NCBI GenBank assembly: GCA_032718475.1
Contig: JAUCBJ010006942.1
Coordinates: forward strand, 1 to 23,395
DNA from: Nemertoderma westbladi
Lineage: Eukaryota; Xenacoelomorpha; Nemertodermatida; Nemertodermatidae
Length of the DNA: 23,395 bases
Direction: 5' to 3'
Every line of letters begins with the position of its first letter. The stretch's first letter is position 1. Positions 1-10,678 of this stretch are shown here, piece after piece. Below the pieces are notes generated by a model. It was not told the DNA's origin and made no database searches. It worked only from the letters and a program-made list of their open reading frames with translations. A program made the position numbers and the translations under genes.

Positions 1-1938
1 ATGGACGGATCCAGCAGAGCAGAACTGGATGTTGGACGGATTCAGCAGAGCAGAACTGGATGTTGGACGGATCCAGCAGAGCAGAACTGGATGATGGACG
101 GATCCAGCAGAGCAGAACTGGATGTTGGACGGATTCAGCAGAGCAGAACTGGATGTTGGACGGATTCAGCAGAGCAGAACTGGATGTTGGACGGATCCAG
201 CAGAGCAGAACTGGATGATGGACGGATCCAGCAGAGCAGAACTGGATGTTGGACGAATCCAGCAGAGCAGAACTGGATGTTGGATGGATCCAGCAGAGCA
301 GAACTGGATGTTGGACGAATCCAGCAGAGCAGAACTGGATGTTGGATGGATCCAGCAGAGCAGAACTGGATGTTGGACGGATCCAGCAGAGCAGAACTGG
401 ATGATGGACGGATCCAGCAGAGCAGAACTGGATGTTGGACGGATTCAGCAGAGCAGAACTGGATGTTAGAGCAGAACTGGATGTTGGACGAATCCAGCAG
501 AGCAGAACTGGATGTTGGACGGATCCAGCAGAGCAGAACTGGATGTTGGACGGATTCAGCAGAGCAGAACTGGATGTTAGAGCAGAACTGGATGTTGGAC
601 GAATCCAGCAGAGCAGAACTGGATGTTGGATGGATCCAGCAGAGCAGAACTGGATGTTGGACGGATCCAGCAGAGCAGAACTGGATGATGGACGGATCCA
701 GCAGAGCAGAACTGGATGTTGGACGGATTCAGCAGAGCAGAACTGGATGTTAGAGCAGAACTGGATGTTGGACGGATCCAGCAGAGCAGAACTGGATGAT
801 GGACGGATCCAGCAGAGCAGAACTGGATGTTGGACGGATTCAGCAGAGCAGAACTGGATGTTGGACGGATCCAGCAGAGCAGAACTGGATGTTGGACGGA
901 TTCAGCAGAGCAGAACTGGATGTTAGAGCAGAACTGGATGTTGGACGGATCCAGCAGACCAGAACTGGATGTTGGACGGATCCAGCAGAGCAGAACTGGA
1001 TGTTGGATGGATCCAGCAGAGCAGAACTGGATGTTGGACGGATCCAGCAGAGCAGAACTGGATGTTGGACGGATTCAGCAGAGCAGAACTGGATGTTGGA
1101 CGAATCCAGCAGAGCAGAACTGGATGTTGGACGGATTCAGCAGAGCAGAACTGGATGTTGGACGAATCCAGCAGAGCAGAACTGGATGTTGGACGGATTC
1201 AGCAGAGCAGAAGTGGACGATGGACGGATCCAGCAGAGCAGAACTGGATGTTGGACGGATTCAGCAGAGCAGAACTGGATGTTGGACGAATCCAGCAGAG
1301 CAGAACTGGATGTTGGACGGATTCAGCAGAGCAGAAGTGGACGATGGACGGATTCAGCAGAGCAGAACTGGACGTTGGACGGATTCAGCAGAGCAGAACT
1401 GGATGTTGGATGGATCCAGCAGAGCAGAACTGGATGTTGGACGAATCCAGCAGAGCAGAACTGGATGTTGGACGGATTCAGCAGAGCAGAAGTGGACGAT
1501 GGACGGATCCAGCAGAGCAGAACTGGATGTTGGACGGATTCAGCAGAGCAGAACTGGATGTTGGACGAATCCAGCAGAGCAGAACTGGATGTTGGACGGA
1601 TTCAGCAGAGCAGAAGTGGACGATGGACGGATTCAGCAGAGCAGAACTGGATGTTGGACGAATCCAGCAGAGCAGAACTGGATGTTGGACGGATTCAGCA
1701 GAGCAGAAGTGGACGATGGACGGATTCAGCAGAGCAGAAGTGGACGATGGACGGATTCAGCAGAGCAGAACTGGACGTTGGACGGATTCAGCAGAGCAGA
1801 ACTGGATGTTGGATGGATCCAGCAGAGCAGAACTGGATGTTGGACGGATCCAGCAGAGCAGAACTGGATGATGGACGGATCCAGCAGAGCAGAACTGGAT
1901 GTTGGACGGATCCAGCAGAGCAGAAGTGGATGTCGTTA
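1..1938. repeat. 31-bp tandem repeat array (satellite/minisatellite)
   Basis: About 62 head-to-tail copies of a 31-bp unit containing GGATCCAGCAGAGCAG and AACTGGATGTT. The array is already under way at base 1, so its left end is outside the window. Variants affect a few sites: GGATCC, GGATTC or GAATCC; GATGTT or GATGATGG; and, mainly after 1200, AAGTGGACGATGG. Four short units of 18 bp (near 467, 577, 748 and 922) lack the same 13 bases. Because 31 is not a multiple of three, three units span 93 bp and every plus frame reads the same 31-residue peptide. The long ORFs here (up to about 413 codons) are therefore a property of the repeat and not evidence of a gene. No promoter or splice structure supports translation. 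Confidence 0.95.
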
Positions 1939-2123
1939 TTTCTCACTCGTGTTTGCGTGTGTGTTTGTTGGTGTGTAGGTGTAGGTGTGTGGGGGGGGGG
2001 GGGGTGTTTGTTTGTATACACAACTTCTTGCACTTGATTGGCAACGCCACCACCACCTCTCTATCTTTCAATCCGAGTGCTTACGACTCTCAGATGATTT
2101 GTATGGTATGTATACAGTACACC
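1939..2123. repeat. GT-rich and G-tract DNA flanking the 31-bp array
   Basis: Directly after the last 31-bp unit comes GT-rich simple sequence (about 1950-1990), then a run of about 15 G (about 1990-2004) and more GT. From about 2030 to 2123 the sequence is ordinary and no gene is seen. Confidence 0.7.
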
Positions 2124-4157
2124 ATGACCCGTAATATAGTGCCATTTTCTGATGACACGGACCCCCCCCCCCCCCCCCCCCCTCAAATTTTTCTTCAAAT
2201 CTTTATCATATTGCTTGAAATTTGAAACATAACCGTGGTTGTTACAATGAAGCCGGAATATTCCTCGATTTCGCCTTAAAATTTATTTATATGCGTTTTA
2301 AAAAAAGTTTATGCGAAATCGCACACTCCGTATTGTTGTCATTCTTCACATTAATCGTAATTATAGATATCATTTGAAAGCTTTCGTTTCAAGGATTCCA
2401 AATATGTAACAAAATCTGAATTTCGTTGAGAAACAGCTGAGAAATAGGCGTTCAAAGATTGCAAGAATTAAAAGATTGCAGGAATTATCGTTCGCTGCAG
2501 GCCATTTATCCTATTTAATAAATACACAATATTCTGGATCAATTTGTTTATGTATGATTAGCTACGCAATACACCATGTCCTGTAATATAGTGTCGTTGT
2601 TCAGGTACCTCCCCCCCCCCCCCAAAAAAAAAAATTACAGAAATTTACACAAATTCAATATATTACACCATGTCTTGGAAATGGTGTTGTTATTCAGGTA
2701 CCTCCCCCCCCCCCCCCCCCCCCCCGCCCCCCCACATTTTCTACAAATCTTAATGAGATTGCAAGAAATTTGAAACAGAGGAGATAGTTTCACCTCCCTC
2801 CTCCTCCGTGGGTTAGCCAGAATTTTTATATTTGCTTTCATTCTTTAGCTACAAGTGTTTGAAAAAGGAGTCTCCGGCGATATTTCACCAGTTACACTGC
2901 AGTTATTCTTGAAACTTATCGCGATTTGTTGGTACCAATAGAAAGCTGACCGTGCAAGGATTCCAGAAATGTAAGAATATTTGAATTTGGTTTGGAAACA
3001 CCTGAGACATGGACATTCGAATGTTGCATGTATTTGCTTCCCCTGCAGGCAATTTATTCTATTTAATTGATGTACCATATTCTAGAACATTTTGTTTATT
3101 ACATACGTAGCTGGACAACAATACAATACCTCTTTAATTTTACTATTACGTAGCTATTCATAAATAAAAATATAATATATAAAATATAATAATTCTGTTC
3201 CAGAATATGGTATTTTTATTTAATAAAATAAAATAGCCTCATGCAGATGCAAAACCAAGCATGCAACATTTGAACGCTCATCTCAGCTATTTCCCAACCA
3301 AATTCAGATTATGTTACATATTTGGCATCCTTACATGGCCAGCTTTCCATCAGTTCCAACAAATCACTATATTGTAGAAGAATAACTATGGGGTAACTGG
3401 TGAAATATCGACGGAGACACTTTTTTAAACGCTTGTAGCTAATTAATGAAAGCAAAAATAAAAAATTTTCTGGCTCACCCACGGAGGATGAGGGAGGTGA
3501 AACTATCTCTGTTTCAAATTTCATGCAATCTCATTACGATTTGTAGAAAAATTTGGGGGGGGGGGGCATATACCTGAATAACGACACTATATTCCAGGAC
3601 ATGGTGTATAGATATTGTATAGGCATACCGCTGTTGCCTATCAACTCAAAAAATAAATAACACAACAATAGCAAATTATATATATATTTGGAATCCACGC
3701 AAGCTTTATATGGATATGAAAAAATTACGACTAATGTGAGGAATGGCAATGAATATAAGATGCGATTTTGTAAAATACACTTTTTTAAAACGCTTATAAA
3801 AAAAATTAACATCATTAATTTTGCGGACATACAAGGTATCAGATAGTATTTCCAGGTCTATCTTTTACCTGAGCCGCTAGCTGAATGGTTAGATCGTCAG
3901 ACTTCCAACTCGGAGGTCACCAGTTCGATCCCACCTGGAAGTCATTGCCGACTTTGCAAAAGGTGTGCCCAACAAAAAGTTATAAAAAAAATTAAAGGCG
4001 AAATCGAAAATGGTAACAACCACTGTGAGTTTAACTAGTTGTGTTTCAAATTTCAAGCAATATGATAAAGATTTGTAGAAGATTTTTTTTGGGGGGGGGG
4101 GGGGGGGGGTCCGGTCCGGTCCGTTTCATCAGAAAATGACACTATATTACGGGTCAT
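2124..4157. mobile_element. Foldback-like element: large imperfect inverted repeat with C/G tracts
   Basis: The left end starts ATGACCCGTAATATAGTG (2124) and the right end closes with its near-perfect complement (to 4157). A C tract follows the left end (2162-2182) and a G tract precedes the right end (4091-4109). A second, inner pair is clearer: about 2660-3100 pairs with about 3190-3612, both arms carrying a homopolymer (C 2704-2725, G 3555-3566), a stretch next to GGTACCT or its equivalent, and a CCCTCCTC/GAGGAGG-type block. The left half also holds direct repeats, since about 2370-2620 resembles about 2920-3120 and C tracts recur at 2611-2623. The spacer at about 3110-3190 is AT-rich. No transposase is encoded. 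This fits a non-autonomous foldback or MITE-derived element built by nested insertion or duplication; the family is not identified. Confidence 0.75.
3871..3950 (+). repeat. tRNA-derived SINE head (tRNA-Gly-like)
   Basis: The sequence has an A box like TAGCTGAATGGTTAGA (3878-3893) and a B box like AGTTCGATCCC (3922-3932), spaced as in a tRNA promoter. Between them lies an anticodon-like loop CTTCCAA, which would give TCC (Gly), but its stem is mismatched and contains an extra base. No acceptor stem closes the fold. It is best read as the degenerate RNA polymerase III promoter head of a SINE rather than a functional tRNA gene. It lies in the right half of the foldback element with no matching copy in the left half, so it probably inserted later. 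Confidence 0.65.
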
Positions 4158-4832
4158 CGAGTACTACAACAAGAAAATACACGTGTCTTAAATATCGATA
4201 ATTAGTGCAATGATTTCAGAAACTTAACAATTTCCTGCAATTTCCGAATTATTTTACTCGTAATTAATTCCAACGTTATGGAATTATAATAGAAATATTT
4301 TTCTAATTCATATCTTTTTAAAATTAATCAATTCTATGAAAGAAATACTCAAAAAGGAAAATTATTAACACCAGGAAACACCAACTAACCGCATAATCAG
4401 TAATTTATTTTACCTAATAAATAGGCTGCTTGTTCCTCCATATGTATTGGGAGGTCCGGCTCCAGGGATATACGTTGCTTTCTTGTAAGGCGATAAAACC
4501 TATAACGCAAACTGAATTCATCGAATTCTAATTATTGAGTCGAGTTAAAAATAGAAGCACCCTGGGTATTTCGACTTCCTTTTGGTTTCTGGCGGTCCAT
4601 TCCATTGTCTAATATTTTGTATTCTTCTAAGTTTACTAGAAAGGCATTTCCTATAGGAAATGCAACCACGAAGCAGAAACCCGATTTGTTCCAGATTACC
4701 GATAGGCCTATAAATTACCGACCTGCATACTGATAGTGACTCACTAGGCGGTACGCATGTGTTTGGGTATAGCAACCACCCCCCCAACCTTTCAAGGTTG
4801 AAAAACTGTGAAAAATCTTTCTCACATTTTTA
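4158..4832. other. Non-coding stretch, no gene seen
   Basis: AT-rich sequence between the foldback element and the 3' end of the minus-strand kinase gene. A minus-strand 80-codon ORF (4545-4787) shows no recognisable domain and no splice context and is not called. The end of this stretch probably contains the 3' untranslated region and polyadenylation site of the minus-strand kinase. Confidence 0.5.
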
Positions 4833-6765
4833 TTATTTATAATTATTATTCGATCTTCTCAGATGCCTTTTTTTAGTTGTAAAACGTGACTTCATTCTCA
4901 ATAACAGGCTCGATTGTGGCGCCATTTCAGTTGTCTGCCACTTAGTAACTACATCCTCCACCACATCTAGAGTGCCCAGTCGGCGGTATTCTTCAATAAT
5001 ATCAATGAAAACCTGAATCCCAAACCAAATATTCTCAGCGGTGCCATCATCAACATTATCCACATGCTCCACTACAGCTTCAGCATTTGACGGCATGGTA
5101 GTGAAGAAGCTGTCCTTTTGGCTGGGAATGATAAACCGTGGCATGATGCCGGTGGCAGCACACATAAACCCCCAAAGAGAAGTCAGACTGTACTCGTGAA
5201 GAAGGCCTTCCGTTGTGAGAAGTCCTTTAAATATGGGGTCAGACGAGGGAAGTCCCAGTTTTAGGCAGACTCGGGAGAACGTCTCACGATAAACATCTAG
5301 GTATTCATGAAGATGTTCTTTCCTCATCGCCGGTGTCGACACTTGGGAGAGGTAATGGTGAACGTCTGTAAGTGAAGAGGAAAATCGGTGAATTTGGAAG
5401 TCGAAGAACTTAACTCTCCCCGTGGCAGCGAGGAAGGCAACGTTCCACATGTGAAAGTCCCCGTGACACACTACGTTAAACGGTCCCTCGCGACTCCCAA
5501 TGTGACCCATCAAATGGAACACATCAGGGATAAATTTACGGATTCGACCCAAAGTTTCAACCATACCCGGTGGAAACTTCAGTGGGATCTTGAGGTTGTC
5601 GTCTACAGCAGAGAGGGAGGTGATTAGTTGGATGTGGTATGTGAGAGTATCGGAGAAGCAATGTTTGAGTTGCTGTGCATGGCGCGGTGCTAGGAAGTAC
5701 TCTTCCAACAGAGGAACCTCTCGCACCCATTGGGCCCTTTCTAGAACTTGCATCGCATAGCTAGTTGCATGCCATGATGCTATACCTAAAATAAAGATAA
5801 ATAAAGGCTCTGCATTACTGTATAAAACACCTAAACGAATACTACTAAAAATGGTCGAAATTCAACAACATTAGTTGCAACAATCTACATAGTCGAGTGG
5901 CTTAGTAGCCCTAACCCTAACTATTAACTATCCTATTCTAACTATTAACTAACTATCCCATTCTCCAAAAAAACCAAACCAAACCAAACAAAGGGTATAC
6001 AGATAGGGAGACTAAGGATCTAAATAGTGATGTTCCAGAATCAAAAAAATTTGCAATAAGCTGTTCCAATTCAATGGGAAAGGCTACTTTTCTACTTAAA
6101 TTGTTAGTAGGGAGGGACCTCTATACTACTGTATTTACATAGGCACAATAACAGTTTTAGCATTAGTGTCGTACAAAAGTCAACAGGAAATTTTTTACGT
6201 CAAACTGTGACAATAAAATTGTCGATATTCCTGTCCGTTTTTCCATACCTGTTAATGAGGCTGTAATTTGTTGTAATGAGTGGAAATCTTTCCTGCCAGT
6301 AACTGCGTACCCCGGTTTCACAACGTCATCCATTATTATTACTAATTTATCCCTCCCTGCGTCCGTCCCACCCGTAACTAACCCACTCCCGTAGTATTTC
6401 GGCACCAAACAACTCAATGTTTCTCCATCCGTCAACCCCTTCCCCCGTCTCGTTTGGAATTCCACCATTCGGGGTAGAATATCTTCGTAGAAGGCGATTT
6501 CTTTATCGAAAGTCTTGAGAAAATCGTTAAAGTACATCCCGTCCTTAGCGGGAACCTTAGCGAACAAATTCAGTGGAGATTGCTTCCAGTTCACGAACTT
6601 TACCTCGGTAACCAGCGGAACACTCGTCAAACCGAGAATGACGCCTTCCTGCAGTTTCTCTACAGTCACTTTAGCTACCTTCCCCAAACCAGAATCTTCC
6701 ACCAGCGACTCCACCAAAAACTCGACATTATCGAATATTTTCCTCTTTATCTTCTTCTTTAGCAT
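4833..6765 (-). CDS. EcKinase/CHK kinase-like protein, copy A (two exons)
   Basis: Exon 1 is 6765-6249 and exon 2 is 5785-4833 on the minus strand. The donor is ACAG|GTATGG and the acceptor TTTTAG|GTATAG, both in phase 1, giving 489 residues; without the join each half is only a fragment. Exon 1 carries LFAKVPAKDG, the probable ATP-binding lysine strand, then FDKEIAFYEDILP and LVIIMDDV, the usual N-lobe and hinge pattern of the family. Exon 2 carries ASWHATSYAM, the catalytic VCHGDFHMWN and the metal-binding FFDFQ. These are hallmarks of EcKinase (DUF227, CHK kinase-like), aminoglycoside phosphotransferase-fold enzymes thought to phosphorylate small molecules; insect members act on ecdysteroids or take part in detoxification. 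The substrate here is unknown. No signal peptide or membrane segment is seen, so it is probably cytosolic. The C-terminus is lysine/arginine-rich and unlike that of copy B. A CAG acceptor near 6795 suggests an upstream untranslated exon. Confidence 0.88.
5786..6248 (-). other. Intron of kinase copy A
   Basis: Phase 1 GT-AG intron of 463 bp. It contains a short CCCTAACCCTAAC stretch (about 5909-5921) and ACTATTAACT repeats. Apart from roughly a dozen bases at each splice site I see no resemblance to the intron of copy B. Confidence 0.85.
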
Positions 6766-7591
6766 TTTAGTACAAGGGATTAGCTTAGACTATACTGAAG
6801 TACTTTGAGATAGCGATAAACGCAGTATAAAAAGAAACAAATAAATCAAGGTTCGACATAAAAATCGGTAACAAGTCAGGTGAGCCTTAGTGTAGGGGTA
6901 TAATTAGTGGGTCGCCTGGGGTGTAAACGCTACGCCGACAACCGACAGCCGACAAGACAACCAACGCCGACAACCATTATTAAAGCTAAGTATTGTTAAT
7001 TATTAATTGAGGGAAAGGGACAGGTTACAGTGGAAGGTTATTCTAACCAAAACAATAAACGAGAGTCACGAACTCAGGTTACATTTTCATTTTTGCTGTT
7101 GTCGGCAGTGGTTGTCGGTTGTCGGCGTTTACACCCGGTCGCCTGTTGTAGTCGGAAATGTTTATTATGATCTTTGTTGGCAACAGCTTAGCAAATTCCG
7201 ACAATTATGGCTTAACTGACACACACTGAACCATTTGGAAAATGTCCCTAGTAGGCCTACAGTATAATAAATAATAACTGCACGCTGAAAGTTCACCGTT
7301 CTATTGTATTTGCAGTTCTATTGTATTGATCTCCAACAACATTAAAGTTAAGACGATATTGTAAAAAATAGGAAATAGATAAAATTCTAAAGTCCATTTC
7401 CCCGAACCAACACCCCCTTTATTGAACTGTATAGGCATTCTTGTCTGTAGAATCAGATTCCTGTAATACAAATTATTACAATTAACTAATTAATTGTAGG
7501 CCTTGTTAATAAAAAAAAAACTAAAAGGTTAATTTTTATTACAGTATCGGCATCCCACTAGTCCAACCAAGGAAATAATTCCTTCACTGAA
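6766..7591. promoter_or_regulatory. Shared intergenic region between divergent kinase genes
   Basis: The two kinase start codons face away from each other across 826 bp, so this region should hold both promoters. I cannot identify a convincing TATA box or other core element. Each gene has a CAG splice-acceptor-like site shortly upstream of its ATG (near 6795 on the minus strand, 7542-7544 on the plus strand), each followed by TAT; this suggests that both begin with an untranslated exon located here. A MITE occupies 6919-7136. Confidence 0.45.
6910..7145. mobile_element. 218-bp MITE with 9-bp target-site duplication
   Basis: The terminal inverted repeats start GGGTGTAAACGC (6919-6930) and end GCGTTTACACCC (7125-7136). 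The element is flanked on both sides by the identical 9-mer GGTCGCCTG (6910-6918 and 7137-7145). Subterminal sequence is rich in GCCGACAACC, also in inverted orientation. There is no coding capacity. A 9-bp duplication fits Mutator-like or Merlin-like transposition (8-9 bp), but the TIR alone does not let me choose a family. The exact duplication indicates a fairly young insertion. Confidence 0.88.
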
Positions 7592-9428
7592 ATGTTAAAG
7601 AGGAAAATATTCGATACTGTGGAGTATTTGGTTGAGTCGCTGGTTGAAGATGCTGGTTTGGGGAAGGTTGCTAAAGTGACTGTGGGAAAACCAACGGAAA
7701 GCGCCAGTCTCGGCATGGCGAGTGTTCCGTTGGCAATCGAGGTAAAGTTAGTGAACGAGGAGAAAGATCCACTAAGTTTATTCGCGAAGATTGCAGAGAA
7801 GGATGGGATGTCCGGATATTTTAACGATTTTCTCAAGACTTTCGATAAAGAAATCGTCTTCTACGAAGATATTCTACCTCGAATGGCGGAATTCCAAACG
7901 AGACGGGGGAAGGGGTTGACGGATGGAGAAACATTGAGTTGTTTGGTGCCGAAATACTACGGGAGTGGGTTAGTTACGGGTGGGACGGACGCAGGGAAGG
8001 ATAAATTAGTAATAATAATGGAAGACATTGTGAAACCGGGGTACGCAGTTACTGGCAGGAAAGATTTCCACTCATTACAACAGATTACAGCCTCATTAAC
8101 AGGTATGGAAAAACAGGTGGTATGTGGGTCATTGTATAAACACGACCTAATAATTTAATTCGTACCGGTACACAACGGCTTAATTCATCATTTAATAAAC
8201 TGATAAAATACCTCGCTCAGGGTAAACGTTTCGCTCATCGAATAATATTAGTTAAACCGTTCCGTGTTGGGACGAATGATAAGCAGATAACCCATGAAAG
8301 GATATGATAAAGTCTGGAATGAACGTACTTTAACAATGGAATCCAATCCAGAACAGATCCCTTACATCTAAAGAGCCAGGTCATTTTGGTTGTAAATAGT
8401 AGTAAAATTATGGCCAAATCTCATGTGACAAACTGACATTATGAACATTTTAAAATCATTTATGAAAATATATTTACCTTTATTCTTATTAAGGTATAGC
8501 ATCATGGCACGCAACTAGCTATGTGATGCAAGTTATGGAAGGGACCGAATGGGTGCGAGAGGTTCCTCTGTTGGAAGAGTACTTCCTAGCACCTCGTCAT
8601 GCACAGCAACTGACACCATGGTTCTCCGACACTCTCACATACCACATCCAACTAATCACCTCCCTCTCCGCTGTAGACGACAACCTCAAGATCCCACTGA
8701 AGTTTCCACCGGGTCTCGCCGAAACTTTGGTTCGAATCCGTAAATTTATCCCCGATGTGTTCCATTTGATGAGTAAAATTGGGAGTCACGAGGGACCATT
8801 TAATGTAGTTTGTCACGGGGACTTCCACATGTGGAACGTTGCCTTCCTCGCTGCTACAGGGAGAGTTAAGTTCTTCGACTTACAAATTCACCGATTTTCA
8901 TCTTCACTTACAGACGTTCACCATTACCTCTCCCAAGTGTCGACACCGGCGATGAGGAATGAACATCTTCATGAATACCTAGATGTTTATCGTGAGACGT
9001 TCTCCCGAGTCTGCCTAAAACTGGGACTTCCCTCGTCTGACCCGATATTTAAAGGACTTCTCACAACGGAAGGCCTTCTTTACGAGTACAGTCTGACGTC
9101 TCTTTGGGGGTTTGTGTGCGCAGCTGCCTACGTTCTGCCACGGTTTATTATTCCCAGCCAGAAGGACAGCTTCTTCACTACCATGCCGTCTGATGCTGAA
9201 GCTGTAGTGGAGCATGTGAATAATGTTGATGATGGCACCACAGAGAATATTTGGTTTGGGATACAGGTTTTCATTGATATCGTTGAAGAATACCGCCGAC
9301 TGGGCACTCTAGATATGGTGGAGGATGTAGTTACTAAGTGGCAGACAACGGGAGTGGCGTCCAAATCGAACCATATCGAGCCCCTTACCGAAGTCAGGTT
9401 TTACAAATTGAAAAATGCCGTTGATTAG
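7592..9428 (+). CDS. EcKinase/CHK kinase-like protein, copy B (two exons)
   Basis: Exon 1 is 7592-8102 and exon 2 is 8494-9428. The donor is ACAG|GTATGG and the acceptor TTAAG|GTATAG, phase 1 as in copy A, giving 481 residues. The start is the first ATG after an in-frame TAG at 7559-7561. Visible motifs are K66 in LFAKIAEKDG, FDKEIVFYEDILP, LVIIMEDIVKPGYA, H278-G279-D280...N285 (CHGDFHMWN) and D299 in FFDLQ. The family usually has DFQ there; copy B reads DLQ but keeps the aspartate, so activity is plausible. The role is as for copy A: small-molecule phosphorylation, substrate unknown. It is about 90% identical to copy A in exon 2 and about 95% in the second half of exon 1, but only about 70% near the N-terminus. 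An AATAAA follows at 9510-9515. Confidence 0.9.
8103..8493 (+). other. Intron of kinase copy B
   Basis: Phase 1 GT-AG intron of 391 bp. No gene or known repeat is recognised in it. Its body does not resemble the copy A intron. Confidence 0.85.
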
Positions 9429-9509
9429 CCTAGAATCTAGATCTTGCTAAATTATAAAAAACAATACTGTATGTAAGTAATTAATAGTTTAGAGAAGCCT
9501 ACTGTAGAC

Positions 9510-9515
9510 AATAAA
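9510..9515 (+). promoter_or_regulatory. Polyadenylation signal AATAAA for kinase copy B
   Basis: A canonical hexamer about 80 bases after the stop codon of the plus-strand kinase. It is the first good candidate downstream of the stop. Confidence 0.6.
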
Positions 9516-10579
9516 TAGTTTTATTTCGAATCGTTTACTGTTTCCTTAGGTACGGTGTGTTAATGGATTTGTTGGTATTTTTCAAAAATATCGACGATAT
9601 CAAGTTCAAAAATATCGACAACAGATAAAGTGCTCAGCTCCAATAGAGTTTTTCACAAGATATGGTACAGAAGATTTAGGCTGGTAGTTCTCCCTGAATC
9701 TATCCTGAATCCGTACCAGTGATAAACTCATCTCCCCTGTCAACATTTTTTATCAGAACGCTCCTAAAATTTTAACAGGCATTGTTCAATCTATAGTGAC
9801 CAACTTGGAAAAAATTATTTTCAATAATCACAGCGCGCACAACAGCGGTCAGCGAGTCCTGTGACTCCCATTAACGGTAGCTGTTTTGAGGAAGTTGAAA
9901 CACAAGGACATAGTATATCCATACCTGACATTACAGAATTGCCTATTACGTCATATTTTATGCCAGTAAAGCTATTCCGCCTGGGTCTATGCCTGCCTCC
10001 ATCCAACCCAATGCATCCTATAGCGTCTGTCCATAATTTTGACTTTTACATGACCACGTTCATGTGAGGGTACATCATATGAAATCGGACATAAAATCGG
10101 ATACTCATACAAAATCGGTACCTAATACTTATTTGGTAAGGTAATCAATCAGATATCTTTAGTAAATCCCAATATCGTACGTTTAGTTGGGCCATTTAGA
10201 ACTTTTCTTTTCTACAATATAATAATACAATATAATAGAGAAATAATAATCATTTTACATTTGTTTTGATGATGTCCGATGTTTGCTTCGGTTTTGGGAA
10301 TTGGTGAACGATTTACAACGGCTGAAAATAAATTAACGGCACACTTGCTTTTAATTGAGGCAAAATTATCCGTGAGACGTATTTTTTCTAGAGATTTGTT
10401 GTTATGGTCAGGTTATTTTTAGTTATTCGTATCTTAGAATTATCTTTGACCCCATATAGTGTAATATGAAAAAATCATTAAAATATTTATTGTAGTTAGC
10501 ATAGCACGTTGAATAAATAAATATAAAATAAAGTATTATTATAATTAACTTGATAAGCAATTACTAAATATACTTTCAG
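9516..10579. other. Non-coding stretch, no gene seen
   Basis: AT-rich sequence with short simple repeats, such as two TTCAAAAATATCGAC copies near 9580-9620 and three AAAATCGG copies near 10085-10120. Short ORFs at 9821-10067 on either strand have no recognisable domain or splice support. Confidence 0.5.
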
Positions 10580-10637
10580 AAAGAAGAAGAGCACACCCAA
10601 GATGAATTCCGACAACGAACTGGCCGATGGGAAATAA
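10580..10637 (+). CDS. Possible terminal coding exon of an unidentified gene
   Basis: TACTTTCAG, a good splice acceptor, is followed by an open frame ending in TAA at 10635-10637. It reads KKKSTPKMNSDNELADGK after one carried-over base. AATAAA lies 14 bases after the stop (10651-10656). The lysine-rich, polar tail looks like a natural C-terminus, and it ends close to the likely polyadenylation site of the oppositely oriented NUDT2 gene. No upstream partner exon was recognised. It could equally be a chance acceptor in AT-rich DNA. Confidence 0.3.
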
Positions 10638-10678
10638 TTTATATAAATACAATAAAGAATAAAATCAATAAATTACAT

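Noticed and set aside
1-2037. Long ORFs of up to 413 codons in the 31-bp array
   Set aside because: Three frames encode the same periodic peptide because the unit length is not divisible by three; no gene structure supports them.
3871-3950. Functional tRNA-Gly gene
   Set aside because: Anticodon stem is mismatched and no acceptor stem forms; a SINE head fits better.
4545-4787. 80-codon minus-strand ORF next to the kinase gene
   Set aside because: No family features, no splice context and a composition like the surrounding non-coding DNA.
5906-5921. Telomere-like CCCTAACCCTAAC
   Set aside because: Only about two units, inside an intron with other CTAACTATT-like low-complexity sequence; not evidence of a telomere.
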